DNA of 64,000 bases. Origin: Ruegeria arenilitoris. GTDB lineage: Bacteria > Pseudomonadota > Alphaproteobacteria > Rhodobacterales > Rhodobacteraceae. The translations under genes were made by a program, and so were the position numbers. Location of the stretch: positions 342,326-406,325 of the forward strand of contig NZ_WQCA01000002.1 of the NCBI RefSeq assembly GCF_013032445.1. Direction: 5' to 3'. Positions 45,222 to 54,339 of the stretch are shown here, in pieces. Each line of letters begins with the position of its first letter. Within the stretch, counting starts at the first letter, position 1. The notes below the pieces were generated by a model. That model was not told the DNA's origin. It was given only the letters and a program-made list of their open reading frames with translations, and did not search any database.

Positions 45222-46055
45222 ATGTCGGAAGAACAGACTGCAAATAGCGCTAGTACAAAACTGCTTTCTGACACAGACCTGCGCGCACTGTTTGAAAGCA
45301 ATCAATACGACCAGATCGACTTTGGTTGTAGCAACGGAGGATCGTTGGCGTATGGACAGAAAGATCTGGGCGGATCTAGCGGTATTGGCCTTGACATAAG
45401 CTGTTCAAAGGTAGAGCAGACACGAAATGCAGGTTACGATGCCGCATTGGCTGATGTTACTCAACTAAAGGCCCAACCCAACAGCGCTCGGTTTGTCACT
45501 ATGATGGACTTTCTCGAGCATTTGCCGAGTGTTGATTTAGCGGGAAGCTGTATCGAAGCAGCCTGTGAGGCAGCAACAGACTTCGTATTCATAAGACAAC
45601 CCTGGTTTGACAGCGACGGTTACCTTTTTGAGAATGGACTAAAGCTATACTGGTCCGATTGGGCAGGGCATCCAAATGCGATGACGTCACTAGAACTCTA
45701 TCGTATGATCTCTCGTGTAAATTCTGCTCGTCGGTGGCGCATCTATTCAAGAACACCTGTCACCGACAGTTCAGACACCTGCGTCCATCCTTATGATGCG
45801 CCCCCAAATCAGCATGACTATGACGCGGACCTTCATGGACCGAAACCCACTATCGAATTCTCTCAACCCGTCTATCGGCAGATCGGAGCGATCATACTGA
45901 TGAAAGATGATCCGGAATTGCTTTCTGATCTCGAAGCGAAAACAAAATGGACAGATCTTATCTACGATAGTTCTGGCGACATGCGCTTCAATGAAAAAGC
46001 GGTTGAGCAGCCCGCCAAGAAGAAACGAAAATTGACATCTTTGTTCGGCGGTTGA
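45222..46055 (+). CDS. SAM-dependent methyltransferase-like protein
   Basis: A 277-residue protein. IDFGCSNGGSL resembles motif I of class I methyltransferases (VLDxGCGxG), GIGLDIS motif II, and VTMMDFLEHLP the motif IV region. The second half (FVFIRQPWFDSDGYLFENGL, LYWSDWAGHPNAMT) is seen in uncharacterised glycosyl-cluster methyltransferases. Substrate unknown. ATG 45222 follows GGAGACACAGATA and is preferred over ATG 45207. Confidence 0.7.
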   Translation: MSEEQTANSASTKLLSDTDLRALFESNQYDQIDFGCSNGGSLAYGQKDLGGSSGIGLDISCSKVEQTRNAGYDAALADVTQLKAQPNSARFVTMMDFLEHLPSVDLAGSCIEAACEAATDFVFIRQPWFDSDGYLFENGLKLYWSDWAGHPNAMTSLELYRMISRVNSARRWRIYSRTPVTDSSDTCVHPYDAPPNQHDYDADLHGPKPTIEFSQPVYRQIGAIILMKDDPELLSDLEAKTKWTDLIYDSSGDMRFNEKAVEQPAKKKRKLTSLFGG

Positions 46056-46316
46056 ACGAGATCAGCGACTCAGCAGAGATCATGAAAAACGTGTATCAGC
46101 AGCGGGAGTATGTCTTTGTGGGGCTGTTGTTCGATATAAGCTAGAACAACCGGCAACTGTCTCCTGCTTGTACCACAACATTTTCTGCCAGAGACTTATG
46201 GGCGTCAGTAGTGGACAAGCCCTATTGAGACCAACGGTGTGTCAGTATGAATTGCAATAAAATATACTGCGATCCATCCTCGTTCTTTGATGTGAATTAG
46301 TCTCGATGTGATCTGA

Positions 46317-46579
46317 CACCGCCCCCAAATTTTCAAATTGGATTGGGGGCGGTGGTTTCCTTGAAGGGAGATGGTTGTCCGATTTGATGGTGGTGCCAAC
46401 CAAACCATCGAAACGAGGAAACCACGATGTTGAATACTACCTACGAGATCATCAAACACAAAACTGGCTTGCTGAATCTGGCCGAGGAACTGGGCAATGT
46501 CTCGAAAGCCTGTGAGGTGATGGGCTTTGTCCGAGCCATTCTTTTAGTGTCTTTTGCGACTCTGCCGACACAGGAATAA
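46317..46579 (+). mobile_element. Remnant of an IS481-type element
   Basis: A perfect 12-base inverted repeat (CACCGCCCCCAA / TTGGGGGCGGTG, 46317-46354) is followed by ATG 46427 and a 50-codon frame. That frame starts MLNTTYEIIKHKTGLLNLAE then LGNVSKACEVMGF, the usual N-terminus of IS481-type transposases in this group; the match ends after MGF and unrelated sequence follows. It is non-functional. Confidence 0.7.
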
Positions 46580-47007
46580 TTCTCGCGGCAACGGCTCAAT
46601 GCTTCTTTTGACCATCCAACGGTTGCCAAGCTGTTCTTTCTTGCGACTTTGCAAGGTCAGCTATCTGCGCTTTGCCGTCATCTGTGCTTACTGCAGCATT
46701 CGAGAAACGGGCTCAAAGTCGCCATTCGAGATATCATCTTGAGCCGTGGTTTCTCCCTACCCGGGGTAGGGGAAAATCCTTTTTCGTACGTCTGCGGGCA
46801 AGGCAGTTTCACTTGGCTGACAGAACAGACGGTGACTGCGGGTTGGTTTTTCTTCTGGGGGAAGAATCGGCGACTCTGACGGTTAGTTTCGCTTCTTCCA
46901 AGGTGCTGTTCTTTGCTGTGCAGCGTAGTACAAGTGTAGCACCGGGTGCAGTGCTCCAAAACGCTAAAAGCGCCCCTTGGGGCGCTAAGTATTTGTTTTT
47001 TTGTGTT
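46580..47007. other. Non-coding stretch before island 2
   Basis: About 430 bases with several overlapping short frames, none convincing. It ends in a plus-strand terminator. Confidence 0.4.
46962..47006 (+). terminator. Rho-independent terminator
   Basis: AGCGCCCC-TT-GGGGCGCT stem followed by AAGTATTTGTTTTTTT. The gene it served is not visible upstream, so it may be left from a deleted unit. Confidence 0.75.
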
Positions 47008-47023
47008 TGGTTGCGGGAGTAGG
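47008..47023. repeat. Putative att site (left copy of initiator-tRNA-like 3' end)
   Basis: TGGTTGCGGGAGTAGG, identical over 16 bases to 63984-63999, where it appears to be the 3' end of a minus-strand tRNA. The two copies bracket a 17-kb accessory block. Confidence 0.6.
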
Positions 47024-47212
47024 GTTTGGCCTTTGCCGAACGTCAACGAAACTCCTTTTTTCTAGTGAAGCATGTCAGCTCGGTCTTTTGTTGCATTTTG
47101 ACAAGACTTTTTTCGCCGAATGACCGCTGTGACCGGCATTACTAGCGATCATGAAACAGGATCAAATATCCGAAACAATCCATAGCGGTAACTGGCCTCG
47201 CGACGTAAGACC

Positions 47213-47746
47213 TTACTCGGCGGCTGAAACGTCTGGAATGGTTGCGGTGACTATTTCCGAAGCTTTAATCCTATATATTGAAGGCGCGAGTTCGCTCTGA
47301 CTTTGGCGAATGAAAAGTTTGCCTGTAACCCACACAGGGTCAGCTGTTATGTCGACGCCTTCTGGATACTCAACAGAAATGACTTGATCAGGAAGAGGTG
47401 CCGTTGGATGTCGGCACTTCTGAGACAGCTTAGGAACCAACAATAAGCTTTTCACGTCCTTAAATTCGAACTCAACGGGATGAGCGTAACCTGCAATGAG
47501 AACAAGACTGCCTTCAAGGTTAGAGTTCCCGGGTACGCACTCGGCTATCTGCATTGAAAGCATGCGATCACTTAAGTCTCTTGGCAGACAACCTGGATTT
47601 GACAGGTAGCCTTCTAAAAACTCTGAGCACTCAACAAGGCGACCTTCGCGAAGATCAGACCACGAAATCTCCAGTGGTTCGGAGTGCACTGCCAAACCTG
47701 TTAGAGAAACCAAACAGACTGTACAGACGAGTAGCCTAGTTGTCAT
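47213..47746 (-). CDS. Exported DUF3299-like protein
   Basis: A 177-residue protein with a signal peptide (residues 1-22). LVLIAGYAHPVEFEFKDVKS, LLVPKLSQKCRHPTAPLPDQ and VEYPEGVD match the pattern of DUF3299 (GYxxPLE, FLLVPxxGxCxHxPPPPxNQ), a periplasmic family of unknown role. Its start overlaps the end of the ureohydrolase gene by 11 bases, so the two are co-expressed. Confidence 0.75.
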   Translation of the reverse strand: MTTRLLVCTVCLVSLTGLAVHSEPLEISWSDLREGRLVECSEFLEGYLSNPGCLPRDLSDRMLSMQIAECVPGNSNLEGSLVLIAGYAHPVEFEFKDVKSLLLVPKLSQKCRHPTAPLPDQVISVEYPEGVDITADPVWVTGKLFIRQSQSELAPSIYRIKASEIVTATIPDVSAAE

Positions 47747-49004
47747 TCTGACCGTGCGAAACAGTAAGCGGGCTTTTGTAATCTGGTTCGGTCAAACCTT
47801 GTTTACGCATCGCAATGCCCGTCAGGCATTCCCTGATGGTTCGGTTGGCGTTCAAAGCAGAAACGTAGGTAGGGTCCATCAAAGGAGCAAGTTCAACAAT
47901 TTCGAACCCAATCACGTTTGACTCGGCGCAAAGGCGACGAATTATTGGGAAAACCTCTCGGGGCATCAGGCCGCCAGGCTCAGGTGTCCCCGTTCCCGGT
48001 ACGAATGCCGGGTCAAAGGTGTCGATGTCGAAAGAGATATAGATATACTCCGGCCCGTCATTCGCCTCGGCAATGACGTCTTCCATAACAGCGTCCCAGC
48101 CGCGTTCTTCGATCTCAGCCATCGTATGATATCGGAACCCATTCATACGCATCCATTCAAATGCTTTTTCGTCTGGATAGTATCCGCGCAAAGCAACTTG
48201 AATGAAGTTTTTACCCTGAACCAAGTCTTCTTCGATCAACCTGAAAACAGGCATGCCATGATTGATCAGGTGTCCAAAGCCATATTTTCCGGCATCGTAG
48301 TGTGCATCGAAATGAACGACACCCACATTGCCCTTTCCATAAACGTCCGTCATCGCAGCGACGTTTGGGTACATCAATGAATGATCACCACCCACGATAA
48401 AGGGTATCACACGACTACCGTCAGCGTGTTGCACCGCCGCTGCCTGACCAACAAAAGAACGGACCGCATGAATTGTGCGCTCGGTGCTCATGATGTCGTT
48501 CGGGGCGTTTCCGTAGTCAACGACTGTCATTTCCTGCAGCGGGTCGACCATGACGTGCATATGCGGCTGCCGCGCCCCACGGCCGAGATACATCGAGGAG
48601 TTACGAACCGCATTCGGACCGCGCGACGCCCCGCGCGCGCCGGTCCCCATGTCAGTAAAGGCACCCATGATGGCGACGTCGACCTCAGCGGCGGCCAGAT
48701 CGCCGGGCGTGAAGGCTAACGGTTGGTGCAAAAACGTTGGAAGCTGCATGTAGCCTTGACCAGGGAAACGCTGAGGGTCAACAATTCCGGGGTCTCGTCC
48801 TTCACGCTCTCCTTCAAAACTTGGCAAGGGTGTGCGCCATGCATTGTAGGTTGGATCTTCAGTGTCCAAAGGAATAACGGGTTGTTCCCCCTCACGGATC
48901 GGGGCCTGAGTACCTTCGAATTCATGGCCATAGTACTGGGCGTTGGCTGCACCAGAAAAAACAACGCACAGAATGGCGAGCGCGGTACGGAGACTTTGAA
49001 ACAC
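47736..49004 (-). CDS. Periplasmic ureohydrolase (agmatinase/arginase family)
   Basis: A 422-residue metalloenzyme of the ureohydrolase family with a clear signal peptide (residues 1-22, ending ANAQ), which is unusual. The manganese ligands are in GGDHSLMYP, VVHFDAHYDAG and ISFDIDTFDPAFVPGTGTPE, all as in agmatinase, arginase and guanidinobutyrase. About 90 extra residues precede the core. Which guanidino compound is split in the periplasm cannot be told. A GTG start is used, with GAGGGA 6 bases upstream. The DUF3299-like gene overlaps its end. Confidence 0.88.
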   Translation of the reverse strand: MFQSLRTALAILCVVFSGAANAQYYGHEFEGTQAPIREGEQPVIPLDTEDPTYNAWRTPLPSFEGEREGRDPGIVDPQRFPGQGYMQLPTFLHQPLAFTPGDLAAAEVDVAIMGAFTDMGTGARGASRGPNAVRNSSMYLGRGARQPHMHVMVDPLQEMTVVDYGNAPNDIMSTERTIHAVRSFVGQAAAVQHADGSRVIPFIVGGDHSLMYPNVAAMTDVYGKGNVGVVHFDAHYDAGKYGFGHLINHGMPVFRLIEEDLVQGKNFIQVALRGYYPDEKAFEWMRMNGFRYHTMAEIEERGWDAVMEDVIAEANDGPEYIYISFDIDTFDPAFVPGTGTPEPGGLMPREVFPIIRRLCAESNVIGFEIVELAPLMDPTYVSALNANRTIRECLTGIAMRKQGLTEPDYKSPLTVSHGQNDN

Positions 49005-49362
49005 CGGAAGTCCCTCCTCGAATTTTGGCTATCCCAAAACTATCACCGAAACCGCTGTTAAAAGCAAATTTTGACTTATTGCAGTTGTTACTAAATAGTG
49101 GGCGGTCTTGTGAGGTTATTGGACTTCCCTCGTATCCAAAAGTCTTTTCCCACCTTTACGGCTTTGTCCACACAGCAATCACGCAAGCTGAGTGCCGCGA
49201 ATGCCGTCCTGGAACCCGAACCGGACACAGTCACGCTTAAATGCGATCAGATGAAGCGCCAGTATTGATGCAACACAGTTTTTTGCCATCCGGAGGCACA
49301 CACTTTTTCTTACCGAGAGAGTGCGATAGGATACTTTTATTCACTGCGCAGTGAGGTGATAG
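49005..49362. other. Intergenic stretch
   Basis: About 358 bases between divergent genes. No supported gene; it must hold the promoters of the ureohydrolase unit (minus) and the YrbL-like gene (plus). Confidence 0.5.
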
Positions 49363-50028
49363 ATGCTGAAGTTAAGCGCCGAGCCAGTGCTTGCAAAGGG
49401 TAACCGTCAGTATGTCTTCGCCCATCCGGGCGATCCGGCTCTTATTGTGAAAGTGCCGCAGCCGGGTACTTTCGACGACCATGGCCATATCCCAAATACA
49501 AACCGGATCGAGCGCCGATTTCGCCGGGCAACCATGTACAAGGGCTTTCTGCGGGAGTTCCACGAGTATCTCGAGCTAAAGGCCCGTGTGCAGCAGCTTG
49601 GAGTACAATTGCCGATCTGCGAGGTTCACGGAACGGTCCCAACCGACCTCGGGCTGGGATTGGTCTACGAGCGCATCTCCGACCCCGACGGAAACCTGCC
49701 CCCGACGTTAAGGCAGATGATTTGCGAAGGTCGCCTCGCGTCCTGGCACTTGACGCTATTAAACACTTTCTTCGATACTCTAATCGATAATCATGTCGTG
49801 ATTAGCAACAAGAACATAAGCAACATCGTGTTCCAGACGCAGGGAGACGGCCGGGGCAGGTTCGTCTGGATAGACAGCTTTGGGTGTAAGCAGGCTTTAC
49901 CTCTGCGGAAGTGCTCGAGTCGGATAAACGCCTATGGCTTGAACCGGGTGCGAAAGGTGGTTGTCGGTCGAGCCGAGGAGGCGTTGGCGCAGGTCGATCA
50001 GGTCAGCATACCAGCCTTTTCAGGCTAA
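49363..50028 (+). CDS. YrbL-like protein kinase-fold protein
   Basis: A 221-residue protein like YrbL of the PhoP regulatory network. It has PVLAKGNRQYVFAHPGDPAL with IVKV (Lys of a kinase-like ATP site), GLGLVYERISDPDGNL, and DNHVVISNKNISNIVF with the metal-binding Asn of the kinase-like loop. Its role is unknown; the fold is that of a small kinase-like protein. GTGAGGTGATAG precedes the ATG. Confidence 0.8.
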   Translation: MLKLSAEPVLAKGNRQYVFAHPGDPALIVKVPQPGTFDDHGHIPNTNRIERRFRRATMYKGFLREFHEYLELKARVQQLGVQLPICEVHGTVPTDLGLGLVYERISDPDGNLPPTLRQMICEGRLASWHLTLLNTFFDTLIDNHVVISNKNISNIVFQTQGDGRGRFVWIDSFGCKQALPLRKCSSRINAYGLNRVRKVVVGRAEEALAQVDQVSIPAFSG

Positions 50029-50304
50029 CGTTTGATTTATTACCAATTACAACTGACGTGCAGGGAAATGGACCTCGATTGGAGCAATTCTGTTCAATCG
50101 GAACATTCAACAAATGAAACTAAGGTTCTATTTGCGTGCCGAAGCGGTCAACCAGAGCAAACGGTGGGCATGTCCTCTTAGCACCAAAATCAACATAAAG
50201 TTGGAAGCGAAACGGCAAACTGCAAGTGCTTTTCCCCACAGCATTCAGGGCAACTTCAATATCAGAGCAGAAACAACTCCGCACTTTGTCTGCCGACCCC
50301 GAAA

Positions 50305-51039
50305 CTACAATTTTCGAAGACCAAAGTTTTTTTTGCGAATTAAGCCGTCATTGAAAACATACCCGAAATTCTCAGCATCACGGATGTATACCTCACCGAC
50401 TGCTTTGCTGCTTTCAGCAGAATAGTAGTCTCGATAGTCTCTCCTCTTCGACTTTTTCCGATGCTTGAAGAACATACGCCGACCGCCGATCTCCCTAAGA
50501 ACAACGCTCAGGTCTTTCTCGAAGGTTTCAAAGCGACCCAGAAAATCCAACGGCATTTCTCCATTGTCATCCACGAGAAAATCAGATTGGGGTTTGAAAT
50601 ATGGTATTTCCAGATACTTTGAGGGCTCTTCAATGAATGAAGATAGGAAGCTCTCAAAAGTGTCGTTGTTTGTCACCGACTCTAATTTCTCGCGCCGCGC
50701 GATGATGTAATGGTATGCCGAGACCAAACGGTCCCAAGGGTTCCGAACAAAACTGAACTTAAAGTAGTCCTCCGCATCCGGTCCCAAGTGTTGCAGATTC
50801 ACGAACACTGACGAGTGTTTGTCGATCGCTGGAATAGGATCATGTTTGGTCAGACTAAAATGACTCGGACGGCGCAAAATTGTAGAGACCGTTGATCCCC
50901 CAGTTTTCGGAATATGAACGAATACGGTCTTAAGCTTGGGATAGACTGGCACAGATTTGCTACGCCTCCTTGTCGATAACGCGTGCTGAGCGATGCGCCG
51001 AAGGTCTGGCGCGATATACTCCGGTGTTTTGGTACACAC
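50305..51039 (-). CDS. Sulfotransferase-family protein
   Basis: A 244-residue protein of the Sulfotransfer_2 type that uses PAPS to sulfate a sugar or other substrate. The 5'-phosphosulfate loop is FVHIPKTGGSTVS, and the 3'-phosphate-binding segment is FSFVRNPWDRLVSAYHY. The acceptor is unknown; surface polysaccharide is the usual target in this group. The start is a GTG with no strong ribosome-binding site. Confidence 0.88.
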   Translation of the reverse strand: MCTKTPEYIAPDLRRIAQHALSTRRRSKSVPVYPKLKTVFVHIPKTGGSTVSTILRRPSHFSLTKHDPIPAIDKHSSVFVNLQHLGPDAEDYFKFSFVRNPWDRLVSAYHYIIARREKLESVTNNDTFESFLSSFIEEPSKYLEIPYFKPQSDFLVDDNGEMPLDFLGRFETFEKDLSVVLREIGGRRMFFKHRKKSKRRDYRDYYSAESSKAVGEVYIRDAENFGYVFNDGLIRKKNFGLRKL

Positions 51040-51172
51040 TGGTGGTGGGCAAAAAATAGTGTCGGAAGAATGTCGATATCATCGCCCATCTCCTTCTCAA
51101 TGGTTGTCTACGCGGCCCTGATACTACCCATTTCGCACCGGAGTATTGAATGGGGAAGGATCCCGCACGGGA

Positions 51173-51763
51173 TCAGAACCTGTAGTTCAATGAAAAAGAA
51201 AGCGCGGTCAGATCCACGTCTCTAAACTCGCGGTTAAAATCTGAGAACTCAGAATACACCAACTCGGCCCCAACGGTGAGCTTTTCCCGAATGAAGCGTT
51301 CATAGCCAAGGCTCACGAAATAACCGCTGCCGTCGCCAGGGTTCGTATTGCCGGCGGCGTGCGTGTCGATTTCAGCGTAGCCAGCGCTGGCGTAGAACAA
51401 GTTCAGTCCTCTGTCGATGCCACCACGCGCACCAAGACGAGTGTATGAAACGAGTTCGAATCCAGCATCAATATCTTGCTCTAGTCGGGTGTATTGAAAG
51501 ATGTAACCAAGTGTAAAACTGCCGAAATCGTAATCGTAGGCCAGCTTCGCCCCGTAAATCGGACTGCTGGTGCCTTCTACATCAAGAGCATAGCCAAGTT
51601 CCAAACCGAAGGAGAAACCCGTCCAGTCAACGCCTGACGCAGGCAGTTCAGCAGGCGTTTTAAACGGTGATAAGACTTGAGAAACTTCAGCATTGCCCGC
51701 GATTGAGACTGCTGGATAAATCGCAGCAACCATGAGAACTACAGCGTGGGTGCTCATTGTCAT
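51173..51763 (-). CDS. Outer-membrane beta-barrel protein
   Basis: A 196-residue protein with a signal peptide (ending SIAG) and alternating aromatic strands (LELGYALDVE, AKLAYDYDFGSFTLGYIFQY, LFYASAGYAEIDT, YFVSLGYERFIREKLTVGAE) ending in LSFSLNYRF with the terminal Phe of outer-membrane proteins. It is an OmpA/OmpW-size eight-stranded barrel. ATG 51761-51763 follows AAGGA. Confidence 0.82.
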   Translation of the reverse strand: MTMSTHAVVLMVAAIYPAVSIAGNAEVSQVLSPFKTPAELPASGVDWTGFSFGLELGYALDVEGTSSPIYGAKLAYDYDFGSFTLGYIFQYTRLEQDIDAGFELVSYTRLGARGGIDRGLNLFYASAGYAEIDTHAAGNTNPGDGSGYFVSLGYERFIREKLTVGAELVYSEFSDFNREFRDVDLTALSFSLNYRF

Positions 51764-52022
51764 AATGATCAAATCCTTAACAACTTACCTGAACCCCTAG
51801 CCTAGCGCAGATTCACCGCATTGTTATAGGGTGGTGGTTCTACAACCTTAGAAATACGGCACCCAGCGTGTCGAAGCAGCAATGCTTTACACTGGTTTCG
51901 AAAAGATTAAGTCACAGTGAGTTTCTAATAGTTCTGAGTTTCATCGCCTTTTACCTGACTACTGACGTGAGAACTCACTGACAAAGGGTAGAGTCTCCGT
52001 GACAAAGCTTTTAGATCGGGGG

Positions 52023-52166
52023 TTACAACACTCCAGGACTTACCGAAGCCCCGCTAATCGACTGATGCTGAAATTCTTGCACCAAGTCAGCGTCATAAAC
52101 TTTTGAAACAACCGTCACTAGCACCGCAAGCGTGACAATTCCCGTAATCATCCATCGGTGTGTCAT
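52023..52166 (-). CDS. Small membrane protein with strong ribosome-binding site
   Basis: A 47-residue frame, MTHRWMITGIVTLAVLVTVV then SKVYDADLVQEF, with one hydrophobic helix. GAAGGAGGCTACTT is a near-perfect Shine-Dalgarno site before ATG. It is divergent from the TolB-N/TPR regulator. Function unknown. Confidence 0.6.
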   Translation of the reverse strand: MTHRWMITGIVTLAVLVTVVSKVYDADLVQEFQHQSISGASVSPGVL

Positions 52167-52309
52167 AAGTAGCCTCCTTCGATCCAACGTAAACAACTTC
52201 TGTGGCTCAAAGATGGGATGGAGAAGGAATTGACGGTAGGAAATTACATGTTGCTATACAGTAGTTGTGGTCAACACACGTTGCTTCGCGAAAGTGCAGG
52301 AGAATAGTC

Positions 52310-53851
52310 GTGGCGGATAATGTCGATAAGGCGGGTATTCTGAAACAACTTGAACGTATCACAACGTCTGAGAATTTCCCGTGCAGTACGCGAACAAAGG
52401 CGTTCTTCGAGCACCTTGTTCATCGAGAACTTGAAGGCCGCGGTGACGAATTACGGGGCACTGCTTTGGCAATGGATGTTTTCGGAAGAGGCGCTGAATT
52501 TGATCCTAATTCTGATCCGGTCGTTAGGATTGAAGCCGTCAAGCTGCGAAAGGCATTGGACTATTATTACCTGACGACAGGCAACAACGACCCGGTTTCA
52601 ATATCTGTCCCTAAGGGGCAGTACCGCCCACTTTTTGAAATAAACACCCAAAACGCCGAACTGCAAAAATCGTCTGCAGTGCTCCATGAAGGGTGGCCTG
52701 TTCTCGGGATCACTCCCTTTGACGGTTCAGATTCGTCTCGCGCGAAGCTTTTCCGAGAGGGCTTTCCTGAGGAACTGGCTCTGGAACTTGCGCGTTTCGC
52801 TCATATCCGTGTTTTAACCGGGTATTCAGACAAGTACCCAGATGGTTTTAAGGCGGAAACCTTACCCTCTTGCGATTATGTTCTGAATGGTTCCGTGCGG
52901 GACGATCAGGACAACCTGCGCCTGATTGTGCAACTAAGAAGAACCGTTGACGACTCTGTTTTGTGGGCCGACCGGCGTGATATTGTTCCAGACGCCTCCG
53001 ATCCTTTCACAGCCCAGGAAGAAATTGCGAAACAATGCGCGACAAAGCTGGTTGATGCTTATGGAGTTGTCGCAGCCGACGCCGCAGGTCATTTGGCAAG
53101 CCGCTCGCTGGCCTGGGGTAATACCTATCAAGCTCTTTTGGCTTTTCATGCCCACGTTCGCACTTCGAGATCGAGCAGCTTGCAGCAAATGATGGATCTG
53201 ACGCGCTCTGCCATTCAGAGCAATGATGCCAGTGGACTGGCCCACGCGCTTATGGCGTTAGGATATGTAGAGGAAGTGGCATTAGGCCAAAAACGCCTGA
53301 GAGACATTCTGGAACAGGGGCGAATGCATGCTGAAAAGGCAGTGACTCTGGATCCTCAATGTCAAGAGGCTCTATTTGCAGCCGCAATTTATGCGCTACT
53401 GACCAGAGACACCCAAAGGTTCAATCGCTTGATTGAGGCTGCAATTCAGGCCAATCCAAACAGTGCATTGCTGATTGCGTTGGCTGGCGCTTGGATTGCG
53501 CTAGTTGGTGATATTAAGTTAGGCGGGAAAATGGTAAGGCAGGCTTTGGACATCAATCCATTTTTGCCGATCTGGACAAATATCACACTTTGCTTGGACG
53601 ATGTTCAGGAAGGAGACTACGCAAAGGCCTCAGAAAAAGTGCAGCGGATTGATGCTCGTGAACACGCAGGCGACTGGTTGTTGATCGCTGCTATTCACGG
53701 CATGGCGGGTGAGACTAAACTGGCAACGAACGCGCTGTCCAACTTCCCTACTACAAAGTTTTCTCTCGAAGAGTATCTTGATGATCTTCCTTATGCATCT
53801 GGCGTGGTGGAGCTGCTAAGGGAAGGTACAAAACACTTACGTTCCTTCTAG
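52310..53851 (+). CDS. Regulator-like protein: N-terminal wHTH-like domain, TolB-N, TPR
   Basis: A 513-residue protein. The N-terminal module (about residues 15-110; TKAFFEHLVHRELEGRGDEL, AMDVFGRGAEFDPNSDPVVRIEA, SVPKGQYRPLF) is the domain found at the start of adenylate-cyclase-like and TPR regulators in rhizobia and roseobacters. A TolB-N/FlgO-like domain follows (LGITPFDGSDSSRAKLF, VLNGSVRDDQDNLRLIVQLR, LWADRRD), then TPR-type helices to the end. No catalytic cyclase domain is present. It may sense envelope state. GTG 52310 follows GCAGGAGAATAGTC. Confidence 0.75.
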   Translation: MADNVDKAGILKQLERITTSENFPCSTRTKAFFEHLVHRELEGRGDELRGTALAMDVFGRGAEFDPNSDPVVRIEAVKLRKALDYYYLTTGNNDPVSISVPKGQYRPLFEINTQNAELQKSSAVLHEGWPVLGITPFDGSDSSRAKLFREGFPEELALELARFAHIRVLTGYSDKYPDGFKAETLPSCDYVLNGSVRDDQDNLRLIVQLRRTVDDSVLWADRRDIVPDASDPFTAQEEIAKQCATKLVDAYGVVAADAAGHLASRSLAWGNTYQALLAFHAHVRTSRSSSLQQMMDLTRSAIQSNDASGLAHALMALGYVEEVALGQKRLRDILEQGRMHAEKAVTLDPQCQEALFAAAIYALLTRDTQRFNRLIEAAIQANPNSALLIALAGAWIALVGDIKLGGKMVRQALDINPFLPIWTNITLCLDDVQEGDYAKASEKVQRIDAREHAGDWLLIAAIHGMAGETKLATNALSNFPTTKFSLEEYLDDLPYASGVVELLREGTKHLRSF

Positions 53852-53960
53852 ATTTCAGTTTGGTTTAGCGAAACTGGTGCCGAGCTGGAAGGGCCCTGAC
53901 CAGCTCCCTGAAAAGTCCTCGATTTGGAGCCAGCCTGTTCTCCAACCGTGGAGACAGACG

Positions 53961-54095
53961 ATGAACAGAAGCCGTATTAGTGGAGAACAGATCAATGGCA
54001 TTCTGGGCGCTTGTGAGCGCGACAGACCAAAGCCTACAAGTGAATTGAAGCCTCAAGCTCTATTGGTAGCCGTCGAAAATAGCGATGGATTTTAG
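53961..54095 (+). pseudogene. IS3-type OrfA N-terminal remnant
   Basis: NRSRISGEQINGILGACERD resembles the start of IS3 OrfA transposases (KRSRFTEEQIIGILKEQEAG). The next residues diverge and the frame ends after 44 codons. Decayed remnant; weak match. Confidence 0.45.
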
Positions 54096-54339
54096 GGTTT
54101 TGCCGCAGCGTGAGATGCGAACTCAGGGCCATCAGCGCAGTTCAAGCAGGCCATACGCTCCTGGCAATCTATGCTACCCTGACTGTGAAGCAACAAATGA
54201 AAGAGCCGTTTGTCGCTGATGATTGAAGACGCAATTAACCTCAGCCGATCCGCAACGGTATTGTCTATTGGAACAGTATTTCTTGCGGGAACAATACCAT
54301 TGTGTGCCACAATAAACTGAAACTTTTGCGAGTAGACAC

